Origin: Paenibacillus mucilaginosus 3016
Lineage (GTDB): Bacteria; Bacillota; Bacilli; Paenibacillales; NBRC-103111
Direction: 5' to 3'
Assembly: GCF_000250655.1 (NCBI RefSeq)
Contig: NC_016935.1
Location: 886,001 to 950,000, forward strand
DNA length: 64,000 nt
The translations under genes and the position numbers were made by a program. The notes under the pieces were generated by a model. It did no database searches, was not told where the DNA came from, and saw only the letters and a program-made list of their open reading frames with translations. Below, piece after piece: positions 8,232 through 17,291 of the stretch. How positions within the stretch are numbered: the stretch's first letter is position 1; each line of letters opens with the position of its first letter.

Positions 8232-9518
8232 GTGGTGGCCATAAACGAAAAGGGGCTGCTGCTGCTCCTCATGGCAGTCATGGTTCCGCTGGCAGGCGAG
8301 CTTCACTTCTATCCGTTCGGCGATGACTTCCGGATCTCGCTGGGCACGCCGGCCTTCTTCTTCTTCCTGCTCTGGATCCGGGGGGTTCCCGCGGTACTCT
8401 CGGGGCTGCTTGCCGGCGTGTGTGTGATGCTCTTCCGTATGGGTCTTGGGGCTCTTACCGGGGGAGAGGCCGATTGGGGCCGCCTGCTGCAGCTGCATTT
8501 TCCCGCGCTGTTCTATTACCTGGCTTACGGCACCGCCTTCTTCGTCATGCAGGTCAGCCGCCTGGACAGGCCGCTGCTGCTCGGGGTGCTCGGCGTGCCG
8601 CTCGAGCTGACGGCCGCGGTGACCGAGCTGCTGCTGCGCTATGCCGGAACTGCCCGGACGATTACGCTCTCGACCCTGAACGTGATCGCCATTATCGCGC
8701 TCTTCCGCAGCTTCTTCGTGATCGGCTTCGTCAACCTGCTGAAGCTGAGGGAGTCGCAGGCCGCCGCAGAGCTGCAGCGCCGGCGCAACGAGGAGATGCT
8801 GATGCTGGTCTCCGAGCTCTATGAAGAATCGCTTCATCTGCAGAAGACGCTGCAGGATGCGGAGCAGATGACGCAGATGAGCTATGCGCTGTATAAGTCA
8901 CTGAAGGGGCTGCAGCTTGGCGAGGGAACGGAAGGGCTGGCCCAGAAGGCGCTGGCGCTGGCTGGAGGCGTGCATGAGATCAAGAAGGACAACCAGCGCA
9001 TTCACGCCGGGCTGGCCCGCCTCATCACGGATGACGGGCTGCCGGATTACATGGCGGTGGAGGAGCTGGCAGACGTCGTGCTGCGGTCGAACGGCCGGGT
9101 CGCACGGATGCTCGGCAAGGAGATCGATATGCAGCTGCAGGCGGACGGGCCGTTCCCGCTCTGCCACGCCTATACGCTGCTGTCGCTGCTGAACAACGCC
9201 GTCGTGAACAGTGTAGAGGCGATCGCGGAGAGGGGTACCGTGCGGATTACGGCGGAGCGAAGCGGTGAGAGCCTCGTGCTCCGCGTGGCCGACGACGGTC
9301 CGGGCATCCCGCCGAAGCTGCGGGAGCTGGTGTTCCAGCCCGGCTTTACGACGAAGTACGATAAGGCCGGCCGGCCTTCGACAGGCATCGGGCTCGGCTA
9401 CGTGAAGCAGACTGTGGAAGCGATGGATGGAACGGTGACCCTGCTTCCGGGGATCGGGGGCCGGGGAACGGAAGTCTGCATGACACTGCCTCTCGGGCAG
9501 GTAGGAAAGGGAGAATAA
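8232..9518 (+). CDS. glnK: GlnK-like (YcbA-type) membrane sensor histidine kinase
   Basis: The product has about 428 residues. Five or six hydrophobic segments (roughly 8-180) form the sensor, with no large extracellular domain. A coiled segment then leads to the Spo0B/CitA-type dimerisation box, LAGGVHEIKKDNQRIHAGL, where His248 is the likely phosphoacceptor. The ATPase domain shows LLNNAVVNSVEAI (N box), VADDGPGIP (G1) and STGIGLGYVKQ (G2). I chose GTG at 8232, 8 nt after GGAGG; GTG at 8235 is equally possible, and the longer open frame upstream lacks a ribosome site. It is followed 6 bp later by a YcbB-domain regulator, as in the Bacillus glutamine-sensing GlnK/GlnL pair. Here the neighbours are aspA and an acidic amino acid transporter, so the signal may be glutamate or aspartate. 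Confidence 0.8.
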   Translation: MVAINEKGLLLLLMAVMVPLAGELHFYPFGDDFRISLGTPAFFFFLLWIRGVPAVLSGLLAGVCVMLFRMGLGALTGGEADWGRLLQLHFPALFYYLAYGTAFFVMQVSRLDRPLLLGVLGVPLELTAAVTELLLRYAGTARTITLSTLNVIAIIALFRSFFVIGFVNLLKLRESQAAAELQRRRNEEMLMLVSELYEESLHLQKTLQDAEQMTQMSYALYKSLKGLQLGEGTEGLAQKALALAGGVHEIKKDNQRIHAGLARLITDDGLPDYMAVEELADVVLRSNGRVARMLGKEIDMQLQADGPFPLCHAYTLLSLLNNAVVNSVEAIAERGTVRITAERSGESLVLRVADDGPGIPPKLRELVFQPGFTTKYDKAGRPSTGIGLGYVKQTVEAMDGTVTLLPGIGGRGTEVCMTLPLGQVGKGE

Positions 9519-9524
9519 GGGAAG

Positions 9525-10460
9525 ATGATGCGATTTTTTATAGTGGATGACGATCCCGCAGTCCGCTTCATGCTGGCGCAGATTATCGAGGATGAGGACC
9601 TTGGAGAGGTGGCCGGGGAAGCGGAGGACGGGGCTCTGGTGGACGGCGGAGTGCTCGCTCTCAAAAAGGTGGACGTGGTGCTGATCGACCTGCTGATGCC
9701 GCGGCGCGACGGGATTGAAACGGTAAAGAGCTTGTCGGGGAGCTTCGACGGCCTCTTCGTCATGATCTCCCAGGTCGAATCGAAGGATCTGATCGGTGAG
9801 GCGTATGCGGCGGGCATTGAATATTACATCACGAAGCCGGTCAACCGGCTGGAGGTGATCGGGGTGATCCGGAAGGTGGAGCAGCACCTGCTGCTTCACC
9901 AGTCGATCCGCGATATCCGCCGCTCGCTCAGCGTTATCGGCATGGACCCGCAGCAGGAGAAGCGGAGCCAGGGCTTCGGCGACCGGAGCCTGCTCTCGGC
10001 CGCGAACGATGTGCTGTCCGAGCTCGGTATGCTCGGCGAGAGCGGCAGCCGGGACCTGCTCGACATGGTGCAGTACCTGGAGCGCTGGGAGAGGGCACGG
10101 GGCTCGGACTATGCGTTCCCCTCCCTCGGCGAGGTGTTCGAGGAGGTGGCCTTGGCCAGGCTGGGCGCCTCGGTGTCCCCGGCGGACCTGCGCAAGGAGG
10201 TCAAGGCGGCGGAGCAGCGGGTGCGGCGGGCTGTAGCGGAAGCGCAGTCCCACCTGGCCTCCCTCGGCCTCATCGATTACTCGCATCCGAAGTTCGAGCA
10301 GTATGCGGCGAGCCTCTTCGATCTCAGCGAGATCCGCAAGAAGATGAAGGAGATGGAGGAGGGGGACTCCTCCGCGGCCGGCAGCAGCGTGCGCACCAAT
10401 ACGAAGAAGTTCGTTCAGGGGCTGTACCTGGAGTCGAAGCGGCTGATCTCACGCATGTAG
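9525..10460 (+). CDS. glnL: GlnL-like response regulator with YcbB output domain
   Basis: A 311-residue response regulator. The receiver domain (1-120) has the acidic triad DDD at 8-10, the phosphorylatable Asp55 in VVLIDLLMPRRDG and Lys in YYITKPVN. The C-terminal half matches the YcbB type: a helical DNA-binding region with FPSLGEVFEEVALARLG, then RRAVAEAQSHLASLGLIDYSHP, ending in RTNTKKFVQGLYLESKRLISRM. It starts 6 bp after the kinase stop, so the two form an operon. By analogy with Bacillus GlnL it should activate amino acid uptake and catabolic genes by binding tandem repeats; the 10-bp repeats at 8033-8060 are candidates. It could equally control distant glutamine genes. Confidence 0.82.
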   Translation: MMRFFIVDDDPAVRFMLAQIIEDEDLGEVAGEAEDGALVDGGVLALKKVDVVLIDLLMPRRDGIETVKSLSGSFDGLFVMISQVESKDLIGEAYAAGIEYYITKPVNRLEVIGVIRKVEQHLLLHQSIRDIRRSLSVIGMDPQQEKRSQGFGDRSLLSAANDVLSELGMLGESGSRDLLDMVQYLERWERARGSDYAFPSLGEVFEEVALARLGASVSPADLRKEVKAAEQRVRRAVAEAQSHLASLGLIDYSHPKFEQYAASLFDLSEIRKKMKEMEEGDSSAAGSSVRTNTKKFVQGLYLESKRLISRM

Positions 10461-10818
10461 CATGCGGTTGGAGAAGCATCCTCCTTCTGGCTGCGGTGCG
10501 GTGGGAGGGAAGCGCAGGAGATTGGCTGAGGCGGCGGAGTACAGCCAGGTCGGCGCAGAGCCCCGGGGCGATCATGTATATGAACGAGGAGCGGACCGGG
10601 GGATGGAAGTTACGGGGGCGGATCGTTCCCCGTTTTTTACAGTGCGTGACGGAAAAAGGGTGAAGCGGGGGCGTCCAGGGGCTGGGTTTCCATGAACTGG
10701 GATGTGCTCCTTTCAACCGGCTTGTCCCGCTTCGCGCCAATAGTGCCTGCGGCGAGCCGTTTTTTTCGCATTCCATGAGCCTTGAAGACATTCCGAAAGA
10801 CACCTGCTCAGATGATTA
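10461..10818. other. Intergenic region without a recognisable gene
   Basis: No convincing coding frame is present. Short open frames here lack ribosome sites and family motifs. The only structure seen is a weak GC-rich stem ending in seven T at 10718-10766. Confidence 0.6.
10718..10766 (+). terminator. Weak candidate terminator after the GlnL-like gene
   Basis: CGGCT (10718-10722) can pair with AGCCG (10755-10759), with an inner CGC/GCG pairing, and is followed by a run of seven T. The loop is long, so confidence is low. Confidence 0.35.
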
Positions 10819-10848
10819 TTGCTGTAACGCTCCTTCCGCCTGTACGAT
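10819..10848 (+). promoter_or_regulatory. Possible promoter of the pectate lyase gene
   Basis: TTGCTG (10819-10824) and TACGAT (10843-10848) are separated by 18 bp, about 78 bp upstream of the lyase start. Confidence 0.35.
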
Positions 10849-10925
10849 GATCCCACTGCCTGTATTTGCCGTACAGACAAATCGAGACATCAGGGTTCAT
10901 CTACCAGGGGAGGTTTGTGTTCATT

Positions 10926-12371
10926 ATGTTCAAAGAATGGAAAGTGCTGCTCAGCTGCATGCTCATCGGATCGCTTCTGCCCGGCGGGGCCGCCGTGGCG
11001 GGATCCGCATCTACATCCAAGGAGGCCGGGGCTGACAAAAAGAGTTTATCGCCTTTTGTGCAAACGCTTCCGGATGGGGTAACCTGGGCTGCCTATGATA
11101 GCGGCGGGCTGGGCGTAACGGGCGGCAATACGGCTGCGCAGGAGAACGTCTATGTCGTCCATAACCTCAGTGAGCTGGTGCAGGCGCTCGGCGGAGATAA
11201 TGCGGCGAACGGTGCCAACGGGGTGCCGAAGCTGATTTTCGTGCAGGGGACTATCGATATGAACGTCGATGCGGATAACCGGCCTCTGGGCCTCGAAGCG
11301 TATGCTCAGCTGGCCTACGAAGAAGCGCTTCTGGCGGAGGCTGCAGCCCCAACGGGCAGGACGATCGTAAAGTATGATGAAGCCGCTTACGTGGCTGCCT
11401 ACGATCCTGCGGTCTACGGCAGGAAGGCGCCGGCCGGTCCGCTGGAAGAAGCAAGGGCGGCCGCGCAGAAGAAGCAGTCCGCCAATATCAAGATCAATGT
11501 CGGCTCCAACACTACGATCATCGGCCTCGGCAAGGATGCAAAGATTCTCGGAGGCAACCTGGTGATCAAGAGCGACAATGTCATCGTCCGCAATATCGAA
11601 TTCCAGGATGCGTATGACTTTTTCCCGCAGTGGGACCCTACGGACGGCAGCAGCGGCAACTGGAATTCCCAATACGACTCGATCTCCATCATTGGCGGCA
11701 CGCATGTGTGGATCGACCATAACACGTTCAACGACGGGGACCGTCCGGATCATACCTTCCCGCTGTACTACGGGCGGAAGTTCCAGCACCATGACGGGGC
11801 GGTGGATATCACGACCGACTCCAAAGTGAAGAAATCGTCGAACTACATCACCGTCTCCTACAACCACTTCGCGGAGCATGACAAAACGTCCCTGATCGGT
11901 TCCAGCGACTCGGCGACCTATGATGCGAACAACCTGCGGGTGACGATGCATCACAACCACTTCGAAGGCACGGACCAGCGGGTTCCTCGCGTGAGGTTCG
12001 GCCAGGTGCATGTCTACAATAATTATTACAGCGAGTCCACGCTGTATGCCATCGGGGTTGGCGTATCGGCGCAGGTCGTCTCCGAAGCCAACGTCTTCGA
12101 GTCGGTAAGCTCGCCGGTCGCTTATTACGACAAGGCGGCGCTGCCGGGCAGTGTGAGCGATGCCGGCAGCCTGTACCTGAACAGCGGGACGCCGGTGCTG
12201 AAGGGCGTGCCGAACTGGGTGCCGCAAAAGACCTACGCGTATAAGCTTGATCCGGCGCAGGCCGTGAAGGCGAAGGTGCTCGCACAGGCGGGAGCTGGCC
12301 GGATGGCGCCGGGCACTGAGCAACTGCGTGAGCAGGGGCAGGCTGCCTTTGCGGCGGCGAGGCCTGCCTAG
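10926..12371 (+). CDS. pel: Secreted pectate lyase, polysaccharide lyase family 1
   Basis: The product cleaves polygalacturonate by beta-elimination outside the cell. It has 481 residues from ATG 10926, with a signal peptide (MFKEWKVLLSCMLIGSLLPGG, A-rich cleavage region). The PL1 parallel beta-helix markers are clear: IGLGKDAKILGGNLVIKSDNVIVRN, VWIDHNTFNDG, the calcium-binding HHDGAVDIT, SYNHFAEHDKTSLIGSSD, HHNHFEGTDQRVPRVRFGQ with the catalytic Arg, and HVYNNYY. The start is somewhat uncertain because GGGGAGG lies about 12 nt upstream. A roughly 60-residue insert (about 100-165, rich in Ala and Glu) precedes the core. The last 90 bases are partly duplicated downstream. It works with the GH105 enzyme (1710) and probably with the LplBCA importer that follows. 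Confidence 0.9.
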   Translation: MFKEWKVLLSCMLIGSLLPGGAAVAGSASTSKEAGADKKSLSPFVQTLPDGVTWAAYDSGGLGVTGGNTAAQENVYVVHNLSELVQALGGDNAANGANGVPKLIFVQGTIDMNVDADNRPLGLEAYAQLAYEEALLAEAAAPTGRTIVKYDEAAYVAAYDPAVYGRKAPAGPLEEARAAAQKKQSANIKINVGSNTTIIGLGKDAKILGGNLVIKSDNVIVRNIEFQDAYDFFPQWDPTDGSSGNWNSQYDSISIIGGTHVWIDHNTFNDGDRPDHTFPLYYGRKFQHHDGAVDITTDSKVKKSSNYITVSYNHFAEHDKTSLIGSSDSATYDANNLRVTMHHNHFEGTDQRVPRVRFGQVHVYNNYYSESTLYAIGVGVSAQVVSEANVFESVSSPVAYYDKAALPGSVSDAGSLYLNSGTPVLKGVPNWVPQKTYAYKLDPAQAVKAKVLAQAGAGRMAPGTEQLREQGQAAFAAARPA

Positions 12372-12494
12372 CGGCGGCTGATGGGCCGGGCAGCGGCCTG
12401 ATGGCTGAAGGCGAAGGTGCTCGCCCAAGCGGGCGCGGGCCGAATGGTGCCAGCCGGACACTGAGCAACTGCGTGAGCAGGGGCAGGCTGCCTT
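12265..12494 (+). repeat. Partial tandem duplication of the pectate lyase 3' end
   Basis: The end of the lyase gene (about 12265-12350) is repeated at about 12406-12494 with roughly 85-90% identity by eye and a 4-base insertion. Shared blocks include GAAGGCGAAGGTGCTCGC and CACTGAGCAACTGCGTGAGC. The second copy lies after the stop codon and is not translated in the gene's frame. Confidence 0.75.
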
Positions 12495-12840
12495 GGGAGG
12501 CGGTGGTCCCGTGTGATGGCCGGGAATGCCGAAGTGGCTCGTCGCCTGCCGCGGTCAGCGCTGTATTGGTGTAGAGCATCATGGCGGTTTGACCGGCAAG
12601 CTGGAAAGGACAGGTCCCTCACAGTGACATGGAGGGGCTTGTCCTTTTTGGGCGTTCGCGGCTGACAGCTTCGGACCCCGGATACGGCGATCCCTCCTGG
12701 GCCCAACGATGAGTGGACGAGCTCTCAGAGGTAAGCGATGGTTGCACCAACGCTTCGTCAAAGGAGGGGCATGCCATGGTACCGTCCTTGGGGATCGCGG
12801 GGGAAGAGCTGGAACGGAACGGTTGGAGGGGGAAAAGGCA
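12495..12840. other. Intergenic region, no recognisable gene
   Basis: GC-rich sequence between the lyase duplication and the repeat element. A short inverted match (GGACAGGTCCCT near 12607, then GGGGCTTGTCCTTTTT near 12633) could act as a weak terminator. No coding frame is supported. Confidence 0.45.
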
Positions 12841-13030
12841 AAATAACGGAACTACGATGCGTTATGAACTGCTTTGAAGAGGAGATTTTGAGAATAGAGG
12901 AACTGAGATTCGCTATTTCGCCGAATGAGGCGCTTTTTCCATGCCGTGGGGATCAATAAGGCATCTGAGTTCCTTTATATTGAGGGAAATGATGGGAAAT
13001 ATTCCGATAAGGCATCTGAGTTCCGTTAAT
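12841..13030. repeat. Four-unit inverted repeat element, copy A
   Basis: Four related 25-27 bp units lie at 12841-12866 (+), 12893-12919 (+), 12955-12980 (-) and 13006-13030 (-). Their consensus is close to AATARMGGAACT followed by VMGATKCSTTATT. Units are spaced 52, 62 and 51 bp. Outer and inner pairs can fold into nested hairpins. A small CGCC/GGCG stem with a T run (about 12919-12938) sits in the middle. The same arrangement recurs at 49476-49667. Confidence 0.8.
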
Positions 13031-13194
13031 TCAAAATGCCTCCTCATGGGCTAATCGGATTTTGCAGTTGGGATGCTGGATTTGTGGAATGTGCCGCTAA
13101 CGAACCTGTTCGGTTCTCGACCACACTTCAGCTGGACGGAGGCTTTATGCAGCCGGTGCTCAATTGGCAAAGAACTCGACTGGGACCGCCCCCA

Positions 13195-13505
13195 TGCCAA
13201 CTGCCCCGCATGCACACCGCCCCGCATCGCCACTGTCCAGCATCGCCACCGCCCGCATGCACACCGCTCCGCATCGCCACAACCCACGGCCTCGCAAGCC
13301 AGCCGCGCCGCATATCCGCAGTGTTGCATGTCCTGCGCCTCGCAAGCCGCTGTTCTGCAAGCCCGCCCCCGCATCCCCACGGCCTTGTAAGCCCACCGTC
13401 CAGCATCGCCACCGCCCCGCATCGCCACCGCCCCGCATCGCCACCGCCCCGCATCGCCACCGCTCAGCATCACCACTGCTCAGCATCGCCACCGTGCAGC
13501 ACCCC
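13195..13505. repeat. Degenerate GC-rich minisatellite with 16-bp period
   Basis: GCATCGCCACCGCCCC-like units recur at a strict 16-bp step (for example CATC at 13404, 13420, 13436, 13452, 13468, 13484) and more loosely from 13209 on. Because 16 is not a multiple of three, all frames stay open, giving false reading frames on both strands. I see no true gene here. Confidence 0.85.
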
Positions 13506-13722
13506 CCTCGCTCAGAGGCGGACAAAGCCGCTCATGCCGGACCCGGTCATGGGCGGTCATCAGGTTGGCTGCGGCATACGGGGAGTTAACGCCGGCACAC
13601 TGCCTTTAATGAAAACCCTTACATTCATACCGCCTTAGGAAACAGGTTAAAATCGGCGCATAGATGTTCCTGGGGTCCGGGTCCATAATGGGGGTATTCC
13701 CAGGGCAGGAGGTAGCGGCAAT
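13506..13722. other. Leader region of the LplBCA-type operon
   Basis: Non-coding sequence between the minisatellite and the first permease gene. A possible promoter TTCATA (13624-13629) with TAAAAT (13648-13653), 18 bp apart, is weak. Confidence 0.35.
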
Positions 13723-14697
13723 ATGGAAACGGATTACGCAGACGGAAAAGCGGCCGGGAACAAGACCCCGGCGGCGGCGGGAAGAGCGGGCCTCGGCGCC
13801 CTGGCCAGAGAGCTTCTGCGGGACAGGTGGCTGTATCTCATGGCCCTGCCGGGAGTGCTTTATTTTATCGTCTTCAAGTATGTGCCGATGTACGGCCTCG
13901 TGATGGCTTTCCAGGACTACAAGCCGCATCTTGGCTTTCTGGATTCGCCATGGGCCGGGCTGAAGCACTTCCGCCGGTTCTTCGGGGAGCCGGCCTTCTG
14001 GACGCTGTTCAACAACACGGTGCTGCTCGCCGTGTACAACCTGATTTTCTTTTTCCCGCTGCCGATCGTGCTCGCCTTGATGCTCAATGAAGTGAGGCAG
14101 GAGCGGTTCAAGCGCTGGGTCCAGACGATGGTGTACATTCCGCATTTTGTCTCCTGGGTCGTCGTGGTGGGGATCTTCTACATGCTGCTCACCACCGAGG
14201 GCGGCGTGATCAACGAGCTGATCTTCGCGCTGACGGGGGAGAAGATCGCCTTCCTGCTTGAGCCGGGCTGGTTCCGGACGATGATTGTCTCGCAGTCGAT
14301 CTGGAAAGAGGTCGGCTGGGGCACGATCATCTTCCTCGCAGCTCTTGCCGGCGTGGATATGCAGCTCTATGAGGCGGCGCGCATGGACGGGGCGAACCGC
14401 TGGCGCCAGCTCTGGCATATTACGCTGCCGGCCATACGCAGTACGATCGTGATCCTGCTGATCCTGCGGCTCGGTTCCTTTCTTGACAGCGGCTTCGAGC
14501 ACATTTTCCTCATGCTGACCCCGACCAACCGCGATGTCGGCGAGGTGTTCGATACCTATGTGTACATGAAGGGTCTGACGCAGGCGCAGTACAGCTACAG
14601 TGCGGCGGTCGGGCTGTTCAAATCGGCCGTGGGGCTCATCCTCGTGCTTGGTGCGAACTGGCTGGCCAAGCGCTTCGGCGAAGAAGGCGTGTATTGA
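13723..14697 (+). CDS. lplB: Carbohydrate ABC transporter permease, LplB type
   Basis: A 324-residue inner-membrane permease, first gene of an importer for oligosaccharides. After a polar N-terminus come six helices starting at WLYLMALPGVLYFIVFKYVPMYGL. The MalF-family EAA loop is seen as YEAARMDGANRWRQLWHITLPAIRSTIV. The C-terminus (ANWLAKRFGEEGVY) is typical of LplB/YteP proteins. AGGAGG lies 10 nt before ATG 13723. The next permease follows 30 bp later and the binding protein after that. No ATPase gene is present; in these systems the shared ATPase MsmX/MsmK is encoded elsewhere. In Bacillus the equivalent set imports rhamnogalacturonan or other polyuronides, which fits the nearby pectinolytic genes. 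The substrate itself is inferred. Confidence 0.87.
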   Translation: METDYADGKAAGNKTPAAAGRAGLGALARELLRDRWLYLMALPGVLYFIVFKYVPMYGLVMAFQDYKPHLGFLDSPWAGLKHFRRFFGEPAFWTLFNNTVLLAVYNLIFFFPLPIVLALMLNEVRQERFKRWVQTMVYIPHFVSWVVVVGIFYMLLTTEGGVINELIFALTGEKIAFLLEPGWFRTMIVSQSIWKEVGWGTIIFLAALAGVDMQLYEAARMDGANRWRQLWHITLPAIRSTIVILLILRLGSFLDSGFEHIFLMLTPTNRDVGEVFDTYVYMKGLTQAQYSYSAAVGLFKSAVGLILVLGANWLAKRFGEEGVY

Positions 14698-14727
14698 TGA
14701 TTCTTGACTCAAGGAGGGAGAAAAGTC

Positions 14728-15600
14728 ATGATACAAGACCGGACCTTCGGCAACCGGTTGTTCGATACGGTCAATGCGGCGGTGCTCATTCTGGTGGCCC
14801 TTTGTACGGTGCTGCCTTTCGTCTACGTGCTTGCGGTGTCGTTTACCGATCCCCATGAAGTGGCCAAGGGGGGAATGATCCTGTTCCCGACGAAGTTCTC
14901 GCTGGCGGCTTACGAGTACATTTTCTCCACGGATACGCTGGTCAAAAGCCTCGGGGTGTCGATCTATGTGACGGTCGTCGGCACGTTCATCAACCTGCTG
15001 TTCACCTCGCTGCTTGCCTACCCGCTGGCCAAGCCCCACTTCCGCGGGCGGCAGGTGATCCTGCTCGGCGTGCTGTTCACGATGCTGTTCTCGGGCGGGA
15101 TGATTCCATCCTACTTCGTGGTGAAAGAGCTCGGCATGACGAACACGCTGTGGTCGCTCATGATTCCGTCGGCGATCTCGGCATTCAATCTGATCGTGCT
15201 GCGCAACTTCTTCCAGCAGATCCCGGACGGTCTCGAGGATTCGGCGAAGATCGACGGCTGCAGCGATCTCGATATCCTGTTCCGCATCGTGCTGCCGCTC
15301 TCGCTGCCTGCGATGGCCACCTTCGGCCTCTTCTACGCGGTGGCGCACTGGAACACCTTCTTCAGCGCCATTCTTTACATCAACGACCATAACAAATGGC
15401 CGGTGCAGGTGCTCCTGCGGGAGATCGTCATCCTGGCGCAGAGCCGGATCGGGGAGACCTCCTTCGAGGAGTCTCTGATCCAGCCGCTGACGATCCGCAT
15501 GGCGGTGATCGTGTTCGCCACGGTGCCGATCTTGCTCGTATATCCGTTTTTGCAGAAGCATTTTGCCAAGGGAGTACTGCTCGGTTCGGTGAAAGGATGA
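14728..15600 (+). CDS. Carbohydrate ABC transporter permease, LplC/YtcP type
   Basis: The second membrane subunit, 290 residues from ATG 14728, chosen because AAGGAGG (14711-14717) lies 10 nt upstream; the in-frame TTG at 14704 precedes that site. Six helices begin at NAAVLILVALCTVLPFVYVLAVSF. The MalG-type EAA region reads LEDSAKIDGCSDLDILFRIVLP. The C-terminus (FLQKHFAKGVLLGSVKG) is the usual ending of this family. It should pair with the LplB-type subunit just upstream to form the translocation pore. Confidence 0.88.
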   Translation: MIQDRTFGNRLFDTVNAAVLILVALCTVLPFVYVLAVSFTDPHEVAKGGMILFPTKFSLAAYEYIFSTDTLVKSLGVSIYVTVVGTFINLLFTSLLAYPLAKPHFRGRQVILLGVLFTMLFSGGMIPSYFVVKELGMTNTLWSLMIPSAISAFNLIVLRNFFQQIPDGLEDSAKIDGCSDLDILFRIVLPLSLPAMATFGLFYAVAHWNTFFSAILYINDHNKWPVQVLLREIVILAQSRIGETSFEESLIQPLTIRMAVIVFATVPILLVYPFLQKHFAKGVLLGSVKG

Positions 15601-15758
15601 CGTTCCTTCGCTATCGGAAGTGCGGGCGGCGGCGATGTAACTGCGGCTCGGACAGCTTCCTGCGGAGGACGGAATCTTTCCATATACAAATACGCTTAAC
15701 ACGCTAGGGGTTCTATAGTTCGTTCGATGCTTTCTGATCATCTCAAGGAGGGGTTACG

Positions 15759-17291
15759 ATGAAAAGAAAAAAGAAAAGCAAACGCTGGATCGCCGGGATG
15801 TGCGCCGCGGTGATGACTACAGGGGTCCTTGCAGGCTGCGGGGGAGAGTCCGGTGAGGCCACGCCTGAAGCAGCGGCAGGGGACGCGGGGAGCAGCGCAC
15901 CGTTCCGCATCACGCTGGCAACCGCCCAGGTGGGGGATGTGCCGGCCGCGGACAACGAGGTCGAGAAGGCGATTGAGAGCTACACGAACACCCAGCTGGA
16001 TATCCAATGGATCCCGAGCGCGGCCTACGACGAGAAGGTCAATGTCATGGTCGCGGCGGACGAGATGCCGATGATGCTGCGGGTGAAGTACGTCCCGACG
16101 ACGATTTCCTCCATCCAGTCGGACCTGTTTTGGGAAGTGGGGCCGCTGCTGGGGGACTACAAGAACCTCTCTGCGCTGAACAAGCAGTATTATGAGAACA
16201 TCTCGGTCGACGGCAAAATCTACGGCATCCCGCAGTTCCGCGATATTGCGCGCTCGGCAGTGATTTACCGGGAGGATTGGCTGAAAAAGCTTGGCATGAA
16301 GCCCCCGGTGACCGTGGATGAGTGGTATAATGTCCTTAAAGCCATGACCCTGAACGATCCGGACGGCAACGGCAAGAACGATACGTACGGCATGGTGCTC
16401 GGCAAAAAGTACAACGAAGGCGTCTCCGCCATGACGACCCGGATGGCCGTGGCGCTCGGCGCACCGAACAAGTGGGCGGTCGATTCTGCGGGCAAGTTCA
16501 CCCCCGAATTCGTGACGCCGGAGTTCAACGAGATTCTGAAGCTGTTCCGCAAGCTCTTCGCCGAGAAGCTCATCAACCAGGACTTCGCGGCGTTCGAGGA
16601 TGCCGATGCCGAGAAGATGTATGACTCGGGCCGCGTAGGCATCCGGATCGCAGTGGCCCAGAATGCGAAGAGCATGCAGGACCGGCTCTCGAAGACGGTG
16701 CCGGAAGGCATCTACGACGTCATGCCGCCGACCGGGCCGAAGGGCGTACGCGCCGCGGGGGAGAGCGGGAACAACGGCTTCTTCGTGTTCCCGAAGTCGA
16801 AGGTGAAGAATGAAGCGGAGTTGAAGAAGCTGCTCGCGTTCGCCGACAAGATGCTTGACGAGCCGATGGCCACGCTTCAGCTGCGCGGCGTCGAAGGCAA
16901 GCATTACACCAAGGTCGACGGGGGCAAAACGGAGTTCAAGGACTTCAGCGCCTTCCAGCGCGAAGTGAAGCCGTACCGTGACTCGCTCTTCAACGTCGAA
17001 GGCTTCAATGTCGCTCCGCTGAAGGACACGCCGCTCGGCGAGAAGGGCACGAAGATCCCGCCGGAGAACCTGAAGACGGCGGTGCTCAACCCGGCGCTCA
17101 ACCTGACATCGGCCACGTACTCCGAACGCGGCAAAGAGCTCGAGCAGATGATGTACGACGCGCAGACGAAGTACATCATGGGCAAGATCGACGACGCCGG
17201 CCTGCTGGCGGAGATCGAGAAGTGGCGCAAGGCGGGCGGCGACCAGGTCGCGAAGGAATACGAGGCGGCTTATGCGAAGCTGAAGAAGTAA
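15759..17291 (+). CDS. lplA: Extracellular solute-binding lipoprotein, LplA/YtcQ type
   Basis: A 510-residue substrate-binding protein for the adjacent permeases. The signal peptide ends in a lipobox (GVLAGCG), so Cys is lipidated and the protein is anchored on the outer face of the membrane. Family-typical blocks are VGPLLGDYKNLSALNKQYYEN, YGIPQFRDIARSAVIYREDWLKKLG, VDEWYNVLKAMTLNDPDGNGKNDTYG and a C-terminal region with NLTSATYSERGKELEQMM. AAGGAGGGG precedes ATG 15759. The 158-bp gap after the permease is larger than within the permease pair, so a separate promoter or processing site may raise its level. Pectin or other plant oligosaccharides are the likely ligand, by context only. Confidence 0.88.
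   Translation: MKRKKKSKRWIAGMCAAVMTTGVLAGCGGESGEATPEAAAGDAGSSAPFRITLATAQVGDVPAADNEVEKAIESYTNTQLDIQWIPSAAYDEKVNVMVAADEMPMMLRVKYVPTTISSIQSDLFWEVGPLLGDYKNLSALNKQYYENISVDGKIYGIPQFRDIARSAVIYREDWLKKLGMKPPVTVDEWYNVLKAMTLNDPDGNGKNDTYGMVLGKKYNEGVSAMTTRMAVALGAPNKWAVDSAGKFTPEFVTPEFNEILKLFRKLFAEKLINQDFAAFEDADAEKMYDSGRVGIRIAVAQNAKSMQDRLSKTVPEGIYDVMPPTGPKGVRAAGESGNNGFFVFPKSKVKNEAELKKLLAFADKMLDEPMATLQLRGVEGKHYTKVDGGKTEFKDFSAFQREVKPYRDSLFNVEGFNVAPLKDTPLGEKGTKIPPENLKTAVLNPALNLTSATYSERGKELEQMMYDAQTKYIMGKIDDAGLLAEIEKWRKAGGDQVAKEYEAAYAKLKK

Noticed and set aside
12738..12959. 73-codon frame spanning the first repeat units
   Set aside because: It consists largely of repeat element and low-complexity sequence, with no family resemblance.
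13036..13638. Overlapping open frames on both strands in the minisatellite
   Set aside because: A 16-bp period cycles through all frames; the 'proteins' are repeat artefacts without starts preceded by ribosome sites.
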